Virus record (IMG/VR): IMGVR_UViG_3300043465_001479
Location: 45,967 to 109,966 of that record
Origin: a virus
Direction: 5' to 3' (one strand)
Length of the DNA: 64,000 nt
The position numbers and the translations under genes are program-made. The notes under the pieces are model-generated. The model ran no database searches. It was not told where the DNA came from and was given only the letters and a program-made list of their open reading frames with translations. Shown one piece after another: positions 48,608 to 57,212 of this stretch; position 1 is the stretch's first letter; every line of letters begins with the position of its first letter.

Positions 48608-49000
48608 TCAGTCCTTCTTGCGGGCCTTGACGGCCATCTTCTGGAGCTTCATGCGGCCCTTCGCGACGTCGCCCTTGCCCATCTTCTTCGCGCCGATCCA
48701 AGCCGCGAGACCTTCGGGGCTGGTGGCGCCCTTCTTCTTGAGCTGGCCGACGAGCTTCTTGAACTTGCTCATTGCCTTCTCGGACAGGTCAGCTTCAGTG
48801 ACCTCGTCTTGGCAGGCGCACTCTTCGATCGACTCGACGCTCTCGTACATCTCGTCAGCGCACGCTTCGCAGAGCAGCTCACCATCTTCACCTTCGATGA
48901 TGTCCTCTTCTTCCAGCTCGCAGCCGCAGTTTCCGCACATGTCCATGCCTTCGAGACGGAGGCGCATGACTTCGAGGTTGTGAGCAATTCCGGGCAGCAT
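48608..49000 (-). CDS. Zinc-ribbon protein with 'GLAAWIG' motif
   Basis: 130 aa (AGGAG upstream). CGNCGCELEEEDIIEGEDGE, then LCEACADEMYES, shares 30 or so aligned positions with 48107. The C-terminus KKKGATSPEGLAAWIGAKKMGK is the basic motif recurring in many phage proteins and in gene 49028. Possibly scaffolding or DNA-condensing. Confidence 0.68.
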   Translation of the reverse strand: MLPGIAHNLEVMRLRLEGMDMCGNCGCELEEEDIIEGEDGELLCEACADEMYESVESIEECACQDEVTEADLSEKAMSKFKKLVGQLKKKGATSPEGLAAWIGAKKMGKGDVAKGRMKLQKMAVKARKKD

Positions 49001-49027
49001 TGAGGACTCCTGTGGTGATGTGAGTGG

Positions 49028-50098
49028 TCAGGTGGAGAGCAGGTCACGCATGCGATCGGAGATCGAGGACTTCTCCTCGGTCTTACTCCCTGCAGCGCGA
49101 AGACCGATCCAGAACGCGAGCCGCTGAGGGTCGCGCACACCGGGCTTCTTCGCCAGCGTCTTGGCGAGCTTGTCGCGCTCTGGTGTTCTGGCAGTCGAAA
49201 AGGGGCCAACCTTCTTTGGAGGAGGCATCTTCGACTTCTTGACAGCTTTCACCTCAGAGATGCGCTTGTCGTTGCCCCGCACGCTGCCGTCGACACCGGC
49301 CATGCGGCGCATCTCAGCCGCGAACCAAGAACCGGGCTCCTTGGTCTCTTGCTTCAGTGCGGGAATCTGGGTGGAGACAACGACAAAGCCGCCTGCATCC
49401 ATCTCAGCGGTGAAGGCTTCGGGACCATACAGTCCATCGAGAGTCTTCTGCACCGCCGAGAGCACCGGGTCAGCGTAGTCACGCAGCCAGTCGTCGGTCG
49501 ACTTCGGAGCCACGCCTGCCCTGTCGCCTGCACCTGCGACGGGGAAACGCGTGCCGCTGACGACGAAGTCATCGTGAGAGCGCCGACCTTCGGGATCGAG
49601 CACGACGACCATGATGCCGTCCTCGTCTTGGCTCGTTGCCTCAACGACGCCTGCGGGGGTCTTCAGACCGTCAAGAGCTTTGACCATACCGTCGAGCGAC
49701 GGAGCCTCATCGTGAGATTCACCCATCGACACCGACTGGTCGAGCCAGTCGAAGATGCGGGCCGGGTCACCAAGCATCTCGTCGTCGAAGCCCATGCGGG
49801 GGCTGCTCTTGTAGAGCAGCTTGCCGTCCCGCCTGAACTCGCCGGTCACCGTGTAGAGACCCATCGCAGGGTTGAACTCAATGAACAGCTGAATGACCGG
49901 ACCATTCTCTTCGCCAGATGCCGCCTTCTCAGGGACGAAGCGAGCAAGGAGACGAACAGTCCCCTTGATCTCGACAGGGTCCGCCAGACGCCACTCACGA
50001 CCAAACACGTTGGAGAGGTACGACTCGTAGTCGGGAGCGTAGCGCGCCACGAGCCGCGCAGTGCCCAACTTTTCCAGAGTGTGTTGGTCGATGTACAT
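49028..50098 (-). CDS. Hypothetical protein with basic C-terminal motif
   Basis: 356 aa. Two alpha/beta halves, then a basic tail KKSKMPPPKKVGPFS and KPGVRDPQRLAFWIGLRAAG, the 'GVxxPxxLAxWIG' motif also present in 48608. ATG 50098 is weakly served (GAGGG) and has GTTCAGACGACTGAAC upstream. GGACCATACAGTCC lies at 49422. Function unknown. Confidence 0.65.
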   Translation of the reverse strand: MYIDQHTLEKLGTARLVARYAPDYESYLSNVFGREWRLADPVEIKGTVRLLARFVPEKAASGEENGPVIQLFIEFNPAMGLYTVTGEFRRDGKLLYKSSPRMGFDDEMLGDPARIFDWLDQSVSMGESHDEAPSLDGMVKALDGLKTPAGVVEATSQDEDGIMVVVLDPEGRRSHDDFVVSGTRFPVAGAGDRAGVAPKSTDDWLRDYADPVLSAVQKTLDGLYGPEAFTAEMDAGGFVVVSTQIPALKQETKEPGSWFAAEMRRMAGVDGSVRGNDKRISEVKAVKKSKMPPPKKVGPFSTARTPERDKLAKTLAKKPGVRDPQRLAFWIGLRAAGSKTEEKSSISDRMRDLLST

Positions 50099-50109
50099 CC
50101 AGCCCTCAT

Positions 50110-50135
50110 CTGCAGTTCAGACGACTGAACCTAGC
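50110..50135. promoter_or_regulatory. GTTCA-N6-TGAAC inverted repeat
   Basis: AGTTCAGACGACTGAACCTAG at about 50115-50135 has the GTTC/GAAC arms of the operator class but a longer centre (GTTCA, 6 nt, TGAAC). It lies about 20 bp upstream of the gene at 50098. Confidence 0.4.
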
Positions 50136-50165
50136 AGATTTTCACGAGCCGTCACGCGGAACGCG

Positions 50166-50570
50166 TCAATCGCCCGCCTGCTCCACAAACGGGGCGATGG
50201 TTTCGGCATCTGCAATCCCGATGATCTCGTCCGCTGCAATCCAGCCCACGAGGCTCTTGTCCTTCAGCTTGTAGGTCCAGCCGAAAGGCAGGCGGAAGAA
50301 CAGGATGCGGTCCCCTTCTTTCAAAGGCGTCTTCGCGAGGGGCCCGACCGAGAGCACCGTGCCTGTGACAAGCACCTGCGAGCCGAGCCGCTGCCCGTAG
50401 GCGAAAGCGTGGTCAGGCGGGAGGTAGATGCCGCTCGCAGTCCGGTCAGGAAGCACGTCGGTACGCAGGAAAACTCGGGTGCCGATGGCGACGACACGGT
50501 GGCCCACCTCGTCCCAAGTCGCTTTGATGAATTCGGCAGTCGAGGTCGGGGCAGGCATCGTCTCAGTCAT
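50166..50570 (-). CDS. GroES-like co-chaperonin
   Basis: 134 aa from ATG 50570 (GAGGAGA upstream). RVFLRTDVLPDRTASGIYLP, GSQVLVTGTVLSVGPLA, LKEGDRILFFRLPFG, VGWIAADEIIGIAD match Cpn10 in order. Instead of the ordinary mobile loop it has 'PDHAFAYGQRLGS' , so length here is near standard. Phage co-chaperonins (T4 gp31 type) adapt host GroEL to fold large capsid proteins. It sits among virion-type genes. Confidence 0.82.
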   Translation of the reverse strand: MTETMPAPTSTAEFIKATWDEVGHRVVAIGTRVFLRTDVLPDRTASGIYLPPDHAFAYGQRLGSQVLVTGTVLSVGPLAKTPLKEGDRILFFRLPFGWTYKLKDKSLVGWIAADEIIGIADAETIAPFVEQAGD

Positions 50571-50578
50571 GTGTCTCC

Positions 50579-50911
50579 TCAAGTGGCCCGAGGGCCGTCC
50601 GTTTTCGTACCAGTAGCCCATCTATTGTCAGATCGGTAGGCATCTGCGCGAGCGGTCAGCGCGTCCATCGCAGCCTCGATCGTGATCAGCAGATCCTTGT
50701 TCCCCGGGAGTCCGGCGAGAAGGCGCTTCTGAGCCACGAGCAGGTCTGCCTGCGAGTTGTAGAAGGCCACCGGAGTCGTCAGGTGCCTCATGACTGAGGA
50801 AGCTGCATCGAAAACCGCGAAGGCGTTCCCCTTCAAGGCAACTGAGTCGACGCCGTCTGCGGGCACCTTCGCTGGAGGTGTCGATGTGCTCTTGAGGGCT
50901 TTCTTGGCCAC
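50579..50911 (-). CDS. Hypothetical helical protein
   Basis: 110 aa, AGGAGG upstream of ATG 50911, TGTTAC 22 nt upstream. Basic Pro-rich start (AKKALKSTSTPPAK) then helices. Overlap-free neighbour of the GroES-like gene. Unknown. Confidence 0.6.
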   Translation of the reverse strand: MAKKALKSTSTPPAKVPADGVDSVALKGNAFAVFDAASSVMRHLTTPVAFYNSQADLLVAQKRLLAGLPGNKDLLITIEAAMDALTARADAYRSDNRWATGTKTDGPRAT

Positions 50912-50951
50912 GCGGCCTCCTGTTGGAAGCTCAGTAACAGATCCCCCGCCT

Positions 50952-51794
50952 CTATTTCAGCTCGACGTCGATTTCGACGTAGTTCTTGTCGCCGACGCTT
51001 GCCCAGATCGTGGAGATGCTGTCCATGTGCCCTGCGAGCGCAGCCGTGACCTTCGCCCGCGCGTTCTTCAGCTCCTCGGAGACCTTCTCCTCGTAGTCGT
51101 AGTAGTTCATCCCGTCGTCGCCGTCCCCTTCGTCGTCGTAGTCGCTGGGATCCGACGGATGGTCTTTGGGGAGGTTCCACGTCCGGTAAGACGCCGTCAT
51201 CGAGTTCCCGTGGATCTCAACGTCGTCGTCGCTGCCGCCATCACCGAGAGACTTGAGCGCCTTCAGGAGAAGGGGCTTGATCTTCGCAGCCACTGCGGCG
51301 CGCTTCGCTTCAGGATCTTCAGCGGGAGCCGCGACTGCGACCTTGGCCGGAGCCGGGACGGCCTGCTTCGCGGGAGGCGCAGGCAGGGCAGGCTTCGGAG
51401 CAGGCATGGCCAGCATGTGGCCGACCGACACCTTCGCGTCGGGGTGCTTGTCGAACACCGAGGCGGTCTTCTTGAGAGCAGCCTTCGCCCTCGCAGTGGC
51501 CGTCATCGCACTTGCAGGGGCTGGGATGGGCGCTGGCGGCGTTGCAAGGACCGAGGCCCCCTGCGGGGCGGTAGAGGGATTCTTCGGCCTTGCCGTGGGC
51601 TTCCCCGCCGGGACAGTCCCGAGCGTCGCCTTCAGATCCTTGGTGATCCGAACCCAGCCCTTCTCGGTCTTGATCCAGTCCCCGTCCTTACGGGAGTTGA
51701 CCGTCCCCACAGGCTGAATCGCGTCGAGAACGACGTCGGGATATCGGGAGGACACCCCCGCGAGCGCAAGCAGCTTTTCGAGATCGGTCGACAT
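50952..51794 (-). CDS. Modular virion-associated protein with Ala/Pro linker
   Basis: 280 aa. Start DLEKLLALAGVSSRYP, then SRKDGDWIKTEKGWVRI, a long Ala/Pro linker (PAPIPAPASAMTATARAKAA..., KPALPAPPAKQAVPAPAKVA) and a folded C-terminal domain (KALKSLGDGG...VTAALAGHMDSISTIW). The linker is like phage scaffolds or decoration proteins. Function unknown. Confidence 0.65.
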   Translation of the reverse strand: MSTDLEKLLALAGVSSRYPDVVLDAIQPVGTVNSRKDGDWIKTEKGWVRITKDLKATLGTVPAGKPTARPKNPSTAPQGASVLATPPAPIPAPASAMTATARAKAALKKTASVFDKHPDAKVSVGHMLAMPAPKPALPAPPAKQAVPAPAKVAVAAPAEDPEAKRAAVAAKIKPLLLKALKSLGDGGSDDDVEIHGNSMTASYRTWNLPKDHPSDPSDYDDEGDGDDGMNYYDYEEKVSEELKNARAKVTAALAGHMDSISTIWASVGDKNYVEIDVELK

Positions 51795-51797
51795 GGT

Positions 51798-52076
51798 TCA
51801 GCCCTTCTTGGCAGCAGCCATACCGGCAGCGTAGGCGTCTTGGAGGGCGGACTCAATGCTCCACACAGCGACCTCTTTGAAGTCGAGGCGGTCGGACTTG
51901 CGGGTGGCGAGAGTCTCGACGTCGAAGTGCTTCTGGGCGATCTTGAGGAGGAGGGCAGGCGGGGCCATCGCTTCGGAGATCGCAGGCCCCTCGGACTGCA
52001 GCTTCTCTTGTGTCCACCCGTCACGGACGGACTCAATTCCAGCGAGGCGGCGAAGGGTGGTCATGCGGTCGGTCAT
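51798..52076 (-). CDS. Small protein with LRRLAGI start
   Basis: 92 aa, MTDRMTTLRRLAGIESVRDG; helical. The 'RRLAGI' tag recurs in several genes of this half of the window and may be a common assembly or propeptide signal (inference). Confidence 0.6.
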   Translation of the reverse strand: MTDRMTTLRRLAGIESVRDGWTQEKLQSEGPAISEAMAPPALLLKIAQKHFDVETLATRKSDRLDFKEVAVWSIESALQDAYAAGMAAAKKG

Positions 52077-52083
52077 GGGAACC

Positions 52084-52347
52084 TCAGTGGGACGGAAGGG
52101 TCGTAACCCAGATGCGAAGCTTGTTCGGGATCTCTTTGGGCTTCAAGTCGTGGATCGGGAAAGCGTCTTTGCCTGACCAACCGTGTCTGTTCACATGAAC
52201 GAGTCCGCCGGACACTGAGAAAACTACACCGACCAAGGTGGGGTTGGCCCGGTCGACCACCTTGTCCCCGGGTCGGGGGACGTCGTCCGAGAGGAACACG
52301 CGGGCCGGGGGAACTGCCGATGTTCGACGTCGGCAGTTGCAGCCCAT
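52084..52347 (-). CDS. Small beta-rich protein
   Basis: 87 aa. MGCNCRRR start and an SH3/KOW-like core (PRPGDKVVDRANPTLVGVVF, then SVSGGLVHVNRHG). AGTTTTC sits in the codons for VVFSV. Unknown, possibly nucleic-acid binding. Confidence 0.55.
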   Translation of the reverse strand: MGCNCRRRTSAVPPARVFLSDDVPRPGDKVVDRANPTLVGVVFSVSGGLVHVNRHGWSGKDAFPIHDLKPKEIPNKLRIWVTTLPSH

Positions 52348-52348
52348 G

Positions 52349-53026
52349 TCAGCCCTTGGTGGCTTTCTGCAGGAAGGCCATCACGGCTTCCAGCTCCGTC
52401 GCCGACTCGGACATCATTTCGAGGATGCGGCTGGCGTTGTCGCAGGCAGCCTTGACCTTGCGGTCGAGCGTCTTGTCCTCCGCGAACCCGGCAAACTTCT
52501 CGCTGGCTTCATCCGCTCGCTGCGACAAGGACGTGGTGAAGGCGACGACCTCGCGGGACCACTGGAAGACTTTGGGTGAGACGGGGTCGAGAGCAGTCTC
52601 GCGGAGCTTGGTTCCTGTGTGCGAGATACCAGCAAGGCGACGCATCTTGTCCATCGAGGATTCGTCGACGGTCGAGTGGCGACGGCGAAGCCCGTCTGGG
52701 GCGTCTTCGAGACCGGACTTCGCCTCAGGCCGGACGAGCTTCTCGTAGAAGAACGGATCCCAATCGACCTTTGACTCGTCCTTGCGGGCAGCCTTCAGGA
52801 TCTTCTCGTAGGAGGCGAGCTTCTTCTTGGCGTCAGGTTCCGCCTCGTGCTCCTTCTCCTTCGCCCTGCCTGCGGCGGTGAGCTTCATCGTGCCGGGTTC
52901 GAGGTATCCGTTCTTCTGGAGCTGCGAAACGCAAATGGCGAACGCCCTCTCCGTGTCGCCATCCTTTGCAGCAACAGCGGCGACACAGTGACGAACAAGG
53001 TCGGGGGTTCCACGGTCCATCGGCAC
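52349..53026 (-). CDS. Hypothetical protein with internal RRLAGI motif
   Basis: 225 aa from GTG 53026 (AGGAG upstream). The N-terminal AFAICVSQLQKNGYL...TMKLTAAGRAKEKEHE follows a motif common in phage proteins ('xFxIChxqLxKxG...KxTxKGR'). MDKMRRLAGISHTG is in the middle, followed by a helical domain. It may be two fused small proteins. Confidence 0.62.
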   Translation of the reverse strand: MPMDRGTPDLVRHCVAAVAAKDGDTERAFAICVSQLQKNGYLEPGTMKLTAAGRAKEKEHEAEPDAKKKLASYEKILKAARKDESKVDWDPFFYEKLVRPEAKSGLEDAPDGLRRRHSTVDESSMDKMRRLAGISHTGTKLRETALDPVSPKVFQWSREVVAFTTSLSQRADEASEKFAGFAEDKTLDRKVKAACDNASRILEMMSESATELEAVMAFLQKATKG

Positions 53027-53035
53027 AGCAGGCTC

Positions 53036-53311
53036 CTACTTGAGATGTTCGATCAGGTTGTCGAGCTGCTCGACGAGGTAGTCGAGGTCGCCCGGGTAGC
53101 CGAAGCTGAGAGGCTTCTTGGCCTGCTCCAGCGCGTGCTTGCCGAGGAGAGCTTCAATCTCCCGCAGACGCTTATCGACGACGATCCGCTTCGCAGCGTA
53201 GGCGTCCGAGGCAGACATCTTGCCCTTTGGGACGGGGCTCGGAGTGACGCTCTTTGCGATGGCGCTGCCGCTGGCTTCAAGCACCTTGTTCATACGGTCG
53301 GCGACAGACAC
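53036..53311 (-). CDS. Small helical protein
   Basis: 91 aa from GTG 53311 (GAGG upstream; ATG 53293 alternative). VADRMNKVLEASGS start; LREIEALLGKHALEQ and LDYLVEQLDNLIEHL helices. Unknown. Confidence 0.58.
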   Translation of the reverse strand: MSVADRMNKVLEASGSAIAKSVTPSPVPKGKMSASDAYAAKRIVVDKRLREIEALLGKHALEQAKKPLSFGYPGDLDYLVEQLDNLIEHLK

Positions 53312-53383
53312 AGAGAACCTCGTGAGGGTAGCCTAGCTGGTTTTTGCAGGACTCAAAATATAAACAGGACCATATGGGCCCAG

Positions 53384-53563
53384 TCAGTCCTCCAACAAGC
53401 AGTCGGTCCTCGTGCAAGTGACTGAGTCAGGTGGTTTTTGCACATCGATGGTGAGAAAAGTGTCCATCGTCGGGGTACGGACGATCTCGTAAATGATGTC
53501 GACGGACCCTGTCGTCGACACCTCAGGCTGTATGTAGAGGTCGGACTTCGTGGATGACTTCAC
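53384..53563 (-). CDS. Hypothetical protein, 59 aa
   Basis: GTG 53563 overlaps the stop of the Nudix gene (GTGA), giving MKSSTKSDLYIQPEVST... through VDIIYEIVRTPTMDTFLTID to DCLLED. Strand-rich with two cysteines near the end. The tight coupling supports it being real. GGACCATATGGGCC lies just beyond its stop. Confidence 0.5.
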   Translation of the reverse strand: MKSSTKSDLYIQPEVSTTGSVDIIYEIVRTPTMDTFLTIDVQKPPDSVTCTRTDCLLED

Positions 53564-54264
53564 AGCCAGCCCTTCTCGTCACCTGACGCGAGGCGCTTCC
53601 GTTTGATCTTCTCAACGAGGTCCATCGCCTTCGTGAGAATCTTGATGTCGCGACTGTTTCCGCCCTTGGCGAACTTGTGGATCGCCTCGGTGTACGTCGC
53701 GAGCAGAACTTTCTCGGTCTCTTCGTCGTGCCGCTTCAGGTCACGGACGGCCACCATCAGGTAGTAGTGCGTGTGCGACATGGATCCTTCGGCGAGACCG
53801 AGGTAGCCGCCGGGGATGATCCTCGCGACGATGCCGATCTCCTCTTCAACCTCACGGCGAGCCGCCTGCTCCTGTGTCTCGCCTTTGTCGATTCGACCCT
53901 TGGCGAAAGCCCAAGGACCAAAGTTCCCGCTCGGCTTGCGGATGTAGACGTGGTCGAGGTCGTCTGTTCCGCCGAGGACCACGCCTCCAGCCGAGATCCA
54001 CTTCTCAGGCTTCTTGTATTCGGGCTTTTCAGGCTTCAGTCCGGAAGACCCGTCCGGTCCGACGCCCTTGGAGGAGTCACCGTCCTTGGAGGACTTCTGG
54101 CCGGACCAGCTCGACTTGGAGGACTTCCCTGCCGGGACGCCGAACCACGACTTCGCAGGCTTGTCGGACGTCGGCTTGTCGAGGTCGGAACTCTTGACGA
54201 CCTTGCCGTCAGGCCCGACCTTGAAGATCGCCTCCAGCCGTTCCAGATCGTCTTTGAACGTCAT
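53560..54264 (-). CDS. Nudix hydrolase with Ser/Lys-rich N-terminal extension
   Basis: 234 aa from ATG 54264 (TAATG with upstream stop). The Nudix box begins at residue 123 (GRIDKGETQEQAARREVEEE) and is complete: Gx5Ex7REVEEExG. Residues 28-80 are a low-complexity Ser/Lys/Gly linker. Nudix enzymes hydrolyse nucleoside diphosphate-X compounds; the substrate (ADP-ribose, NTP, mRNA cap) is not determined. Location among virion genes and the extension hint that it could be carried in the virion. Confidence 0.88.
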   Translation of the reverse strand: MTFKDDLERLEAIFKVGPDGKVVKSSDLDKPTSDKPAKSWFGVPAGKSSKSSWSGQKSSKDGDSSKGVGPDGSSGLKPEKPEYKKPEKWISAGGVVLGGTDDLDHVYIRKPSGNFGPWAFAKGRIDKGETQEQAARREVEEEIGIVARIIPGGYLGLAEGSMSHTHYYLMVAVRDLKRHDEETEKVLLATYTEAIHKFAKGGNSRDIKILTKAMDLVEKIKRKRLASGDEKGWL

Positions 54265-54683
54265 TACCAAGCCTCCACACGAAACGCCGCTCCTGCGCCG
54301 CGCACAGCAATACCAGCCTCGTAACGGTTCCGGTACGTGAATGACTCGCTCGCAAGGATCCGCCCATGCACGTTCGTTCCATCGAACGAGTATTCCAGAG
54401 TGGCTCCGCCGTCGTTGCAGATACGGATGTTCCCCGACCAAAGCATCGGATGCACGATGGGAGGCGTGGTGGTTCCGGTCCCTGTGGGGGTCAGCGGATT
54501 GACCACAGGAGCGTTGCTCCCGTAGGGCACGTTCGGCGCCGGGATGATGGGGTTTGCGCCTGCGCCGTCGAGGAACATGAAGGCGTTGGCGTCGAACGCT
54601 GCAGCCGCAACGCCGCTGGCGAAGAAGCGGATTGATCGGATGCCGCTGGGGACGCGAGGGGGCCAAGATGCGGGGAACGGCAT
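54264..54683 (-). CDS. Small virion structural protein
   Basis: 139 aa, Gly/Pro/Asn-rich beta protein (NIRICNDGGATLEYSFDGTN, RNRYEAGIAVRGAGAAFRVE) in the style of phage baseplate or head decoration subunits. TAATG junction with the Nudix gene. Confidence 0.6.
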   Translation of the reverse strand: MPFPASWPPRVPSGIRSIRFFASGVAAAAFDANAFMFLDGAGANPIIPAPNVPYGSNAPVVNPLTPTGTGTTTPPIVHPMLWSGNIRICNDGGATLEYSFDGTNVHGRILASESFTYRNRYEAGIAVRGAGAAFRVEAW

Positions 54684-54686
54684 GGA

Positions 54687-54890
54687 CTACTCCTGCGAAG
54701 ACTTCAAGACGACGCCGATGGCTTGGGCAAGAAGTTGTGCGACGTTCATACCACGTTCAGCGGCTTCTGCGTTCAGTGCAATGAAGGTGACTTCAGGGAT
54801 GGCGATGAACACCACGTTGCCCGTCGGCTCCCCTCCAGTCAGAGGGCTCTCTTGAGGCTTCACGTAGCTGATTGCTCGGGGTGAAGTCAT
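54687..54890 (-). CDS. Small protein, possible ribbon-helix-helix
   Basis: 67 aa. PEVTFIALNAEAAERGMNVA followed by QLLAQAIGVVL reads as a beta strand with two helices as in RHH regulators, although the strand lacks typical polar residues. Uncertain. Confidence 0.45.
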   Translation of the reverse strand: MTSPRAISYVKPQESPLTGGEPTGNVVFIAIPEVTFIALNAEAAERGMNVAQLLAQAIGVVLKSSQE

Positions 54891-55229
54891 TCAGCGCTCC
54901 TCCTGCGTTTTGAGCATCTGGTTCGCCGTCATGGCTTGGGGGCGGAGGCTGGGGGATGATCCTCCAGTTTTCTTCTTGTGGGGCAGGACGGTGTACTTCC
55001 ACCGCGCGGCCAGCCCCAAAATGTTGAAGTCCTCTGGCGTCAGCTCACCACCGGGAATCCCAGTCTCCGCAAAAGCGGAACGGATGGCGGTGTCCGGCGA
55101 GACGTCAGGGTTTTCCTCGAAGAACGCTTCGGTCGCCATCCAGACCTGTCGGGCCGACTTCGTGCGCCACGGCCAGCTGGGGCCGGAGGGCCCGCCGAGG
55201 TCGCGCAGCATTTCAGGAAGAGTGCTCAT
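54891..55229 (-). CDS. Hypothetical helical protein
   Basis: 112 aa, ATG 55229 coupled to the tube-protein gene. MSTLPEMLRDLGGPSG...QVWMATEAFFEENPDVSPD. In contractile systems small helical proteins next to the tube protein are often assembly factors; inference from position only. Confidence 0.55.
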   Translation of the reverse strand: MSTLPEMLRDLGGPSGPSWPWRTKSARQVWMATEAFFEENPDVSPDTAIRSAFAETGIPGGELTPEDFNILGLAARWKYTVLPHKKKTGGSSPSLRPQAMTANQMLKTQEER

Positions 55230-56008
55230 CTTGCGGTTGGTGGCTTTCTGAAGAAACTTCTGTAGCCGAAGAAGACCGTGTTCGCGATCGTTTTCCCGCC
55301 CAGAGTCGCCTCCTTCATCGAGTCCGTTCGGCTCGGGAAAGACACGACTTGGTCGAACTGAGGGATCTGCGCGAACGCGAGGCTGACGCTCGCCAAACGA
55401 GGGTTTCCTGACGGGAAAAACTTCTCCCAAGTGATGTCGCACGAGGTCATTACACACAGGATCGAGTCTGCGTCCTGAGATGTAAAGTTGTTCTCGCCGC
55501 CAGCCAGACCGATGCCACTCTTGGGGAGCAGCAGCTTCAGCTTCGCTGGCGGGATGGTCCTCTGCTTCACGGAGTCGTACTTGGGCAGCATGTACTGCCT
55601 CAACCACGCGACAGCGGAGCGAACGTCGACGTTGCGCTCCCCTTGCCCTGAGCTTTTCAGGCGCTCCTTGGCCGCGTTCGCAGCGATCGTATTCGTGGAA
55701 ACATTGCTTTCCGAATCTGTCGTCAAGAGCAGCGCGAGGTCGATGTCTGCCGAAAACTGAGCGGTGAACGAGATGGTTCGCTCACCGGACGCAACCCACT
55801 GGTAGACGGGGAGACTCCCACCGGGAATCTCCTTGCTCTGCCAGTTGACCGCTTTGTTGTCGGAGATGGTCTCAGGGAAGTACTGGAACGCCTGCGCCGT
55901 GTCCGGTTGGTCGGTGTCTGGCATCAACGAGATGAGTGTGGCCATGCTGCGCTTCTCAGAGAGCAGCCCGGGCCCGAGGGCCGTCGCAAGTCCGACCAGT
56001 CCGGCCAC
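55226..56008 (-). CDS. Contractile-injection-system tube/baseplate hub-type protein
   Basis: 260 aa from GTG 56008 (GAGG upstream). FPETISDNKAVNWQSKEIPG, then GSLPVYQWVASGERTISFTA and QFSADIDLALL, matches the start of CIS tube proteins found at the junction of tail tube and hub, where tail length and lysozyme attach. This supports a contractile tail. AGTTTTC lies in the codons for QFSAD. Confidence 0.7.
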   Translation of the reverse strand: MAGLVGLATALGPGLLSEKRSMATLISLMPDTDQPDTAQAFQYFPETISDNKAVNWQSKEIPGGSLPVYQWVASGERTISFTAQFSADIDLALLLTTDSESNVSTNTIAANAAKERLKSSGQGERNVDVRSAVAWLRQYMLPKYDSVKQRTIPPAKLKLLLPKSGIGLAGGENNFTSQDADSILCVMTSCDITWEKFFPSGNPRLASVSLAFAQIPQFDQVVSFPSRTDSMKEATLGGKTIANTVFFGYRSFFRKPPTAR

Positions 56009-56027
56009 GCCTCACCTCGTCGTTGCT

Positions 56028-57200
56028 TCAGCCGTCAGAGACGTCAGAGCCAGTCGGGATGTAGTGCGGGTGCTTCACGGGCGCCTTCGCGCCGTTCGGC
56101 AGGCGGTACTTCCCGCTCTTGCGGCCCTTCTCGTACTTCTTCGTGTACGCGGCCTTGCCCTTCCACATCGTGACGATCTTCTTCTGGCCCTTCGTGATGC
56201 CCTGCGAGGGAACATCCTTCAGCGCAGTGCAGACCTGCTCCGCCTCGGTGCCAGTACAGGTCCAGATGCCCTTGGCTGAACGCGTCTTCTTCGACGGAGA
56301 GTTCTGGCCGATCTTGGCGTAGTTGTAGAACGGGCTGGTCTTCTTCTTGCCGGGGCCACCGCCGCCGGTGACAGGCTTCTTCCCGTCTTCCCTCTTCGCT
56401 GCTGCTTTCTTCATCAGCGCTGCTTTAGCTTGGGCCTTGGCCTTCTCGGAAGCCTCGTAGATGGGGCGTGGGGTGATCATCTCGCGGAGTTCGGACACGA
56501 GTTCGCTGAACGACTTGCTCTCGTCCATGTCTTCCTCGTCGTCCTCCTCTTCCTCTTCCTCGCCTTCGTTCTCGCCTTCCTCTTCCTCTTCCTCGTCCGC
56601 GTCAGTCTCTTCCTGACCTTGATCGTCGGTCGCGGCCTTGGCGACCTTCTTCTCGACGATGCCGACGACTTTGCCGAGAGAGACCCAACCCTTGTCGAGG
56701 GTCTTGATCTGGCAGTCGTCGGTGAGCTGTTGGTCCGAGCGCAGGAAGGACTCGTGAACGCCGTTGCTCCACTGCAACGTGACCCACGGCATCGAGACCT
56801 TCTTGATCTTCCCGGTCTTGCCGTCGATGCGGCGGATGTCGGCCCCGGCGAGTACGTTCACGTCAATCATCTGAGTCACTCCTTCGTTCCGCTCGAACTG
56901 GCCGAGCATTTTCTGAGCCCATGTGCGACCGGGGTCTCCGCCCCAAAGTCCCCACGCGATTCTTCCGGCACTCGGGTACCCCTCGTCACCGACGTAGAAG
57001 CCTGTTCCTTGTTTGTCGACCTCATGGCGAGCGAAAAAACTCACCATGCGCTTTACGGTCGATGGACTCAGGGACTTCCGGTTTGCGAGGTCTCTGGCGC
57101 GAGCAACGCCGATGGATGTTCCGCCCCTCTTGAACTCACGACGCAATTCAAGCGCCTGAGCAGCTTCTTTTGCGACGGGAGCAGGGGGCGTGAGGTCCAT
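56028..57200 (-). CDS. Conserved phage protein with acidic central tract
   Basis: 390 aa. Residues about 10-95 (KRGGTSIGVARARDLANRKS, MVSFFARHEVDKQG, PSAGRIAWGLWGGDPG) are a domain common in large phages, of unknown role. A middle domain follows, then a run of about 30 Glu/Asp, then a basic C-terminus with CTGTEAEQVCTAL. The acidic run may mimic DNA or act as a scaffold. Confidence 0.7.
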   Translation of the reverse strand: MDLTPPAPVAKEAAQALELRREFKRGGTSIGVARARDLANRKSLSPSTVKRMVSFFARHEVDKQGTGFYVGDEGYPSAGRIAWGLWGGDPGRTWAQKMLGQFERNEGVTQMIDVNVLAGADIRRIDGKTGKIKKVSMPWVTLQWSNGVHESFLRSDQQLTDDCQIKTLDKGWVSLGKVVGIVEKKVAKAATDDQGQEETDADEEEEEEGENEGEEEEEEDDEEDMDESKSFSELVSELREMITPRPIYEASEKAKAQAKAALMKKAAAKREDGKKPVTGGGGPGKKKTSPFYNYAKIGQNSPSKKTRSAKGIWTCTGTEAEQVCTALKDVPSQGITKGQKKIVTMWKGKAAYTKKYEKGRKSGKYRLPNGAKAPVKHPHYIPTGSDVSDG

Positions 57201-57212
57201 GACAAAGCCACT

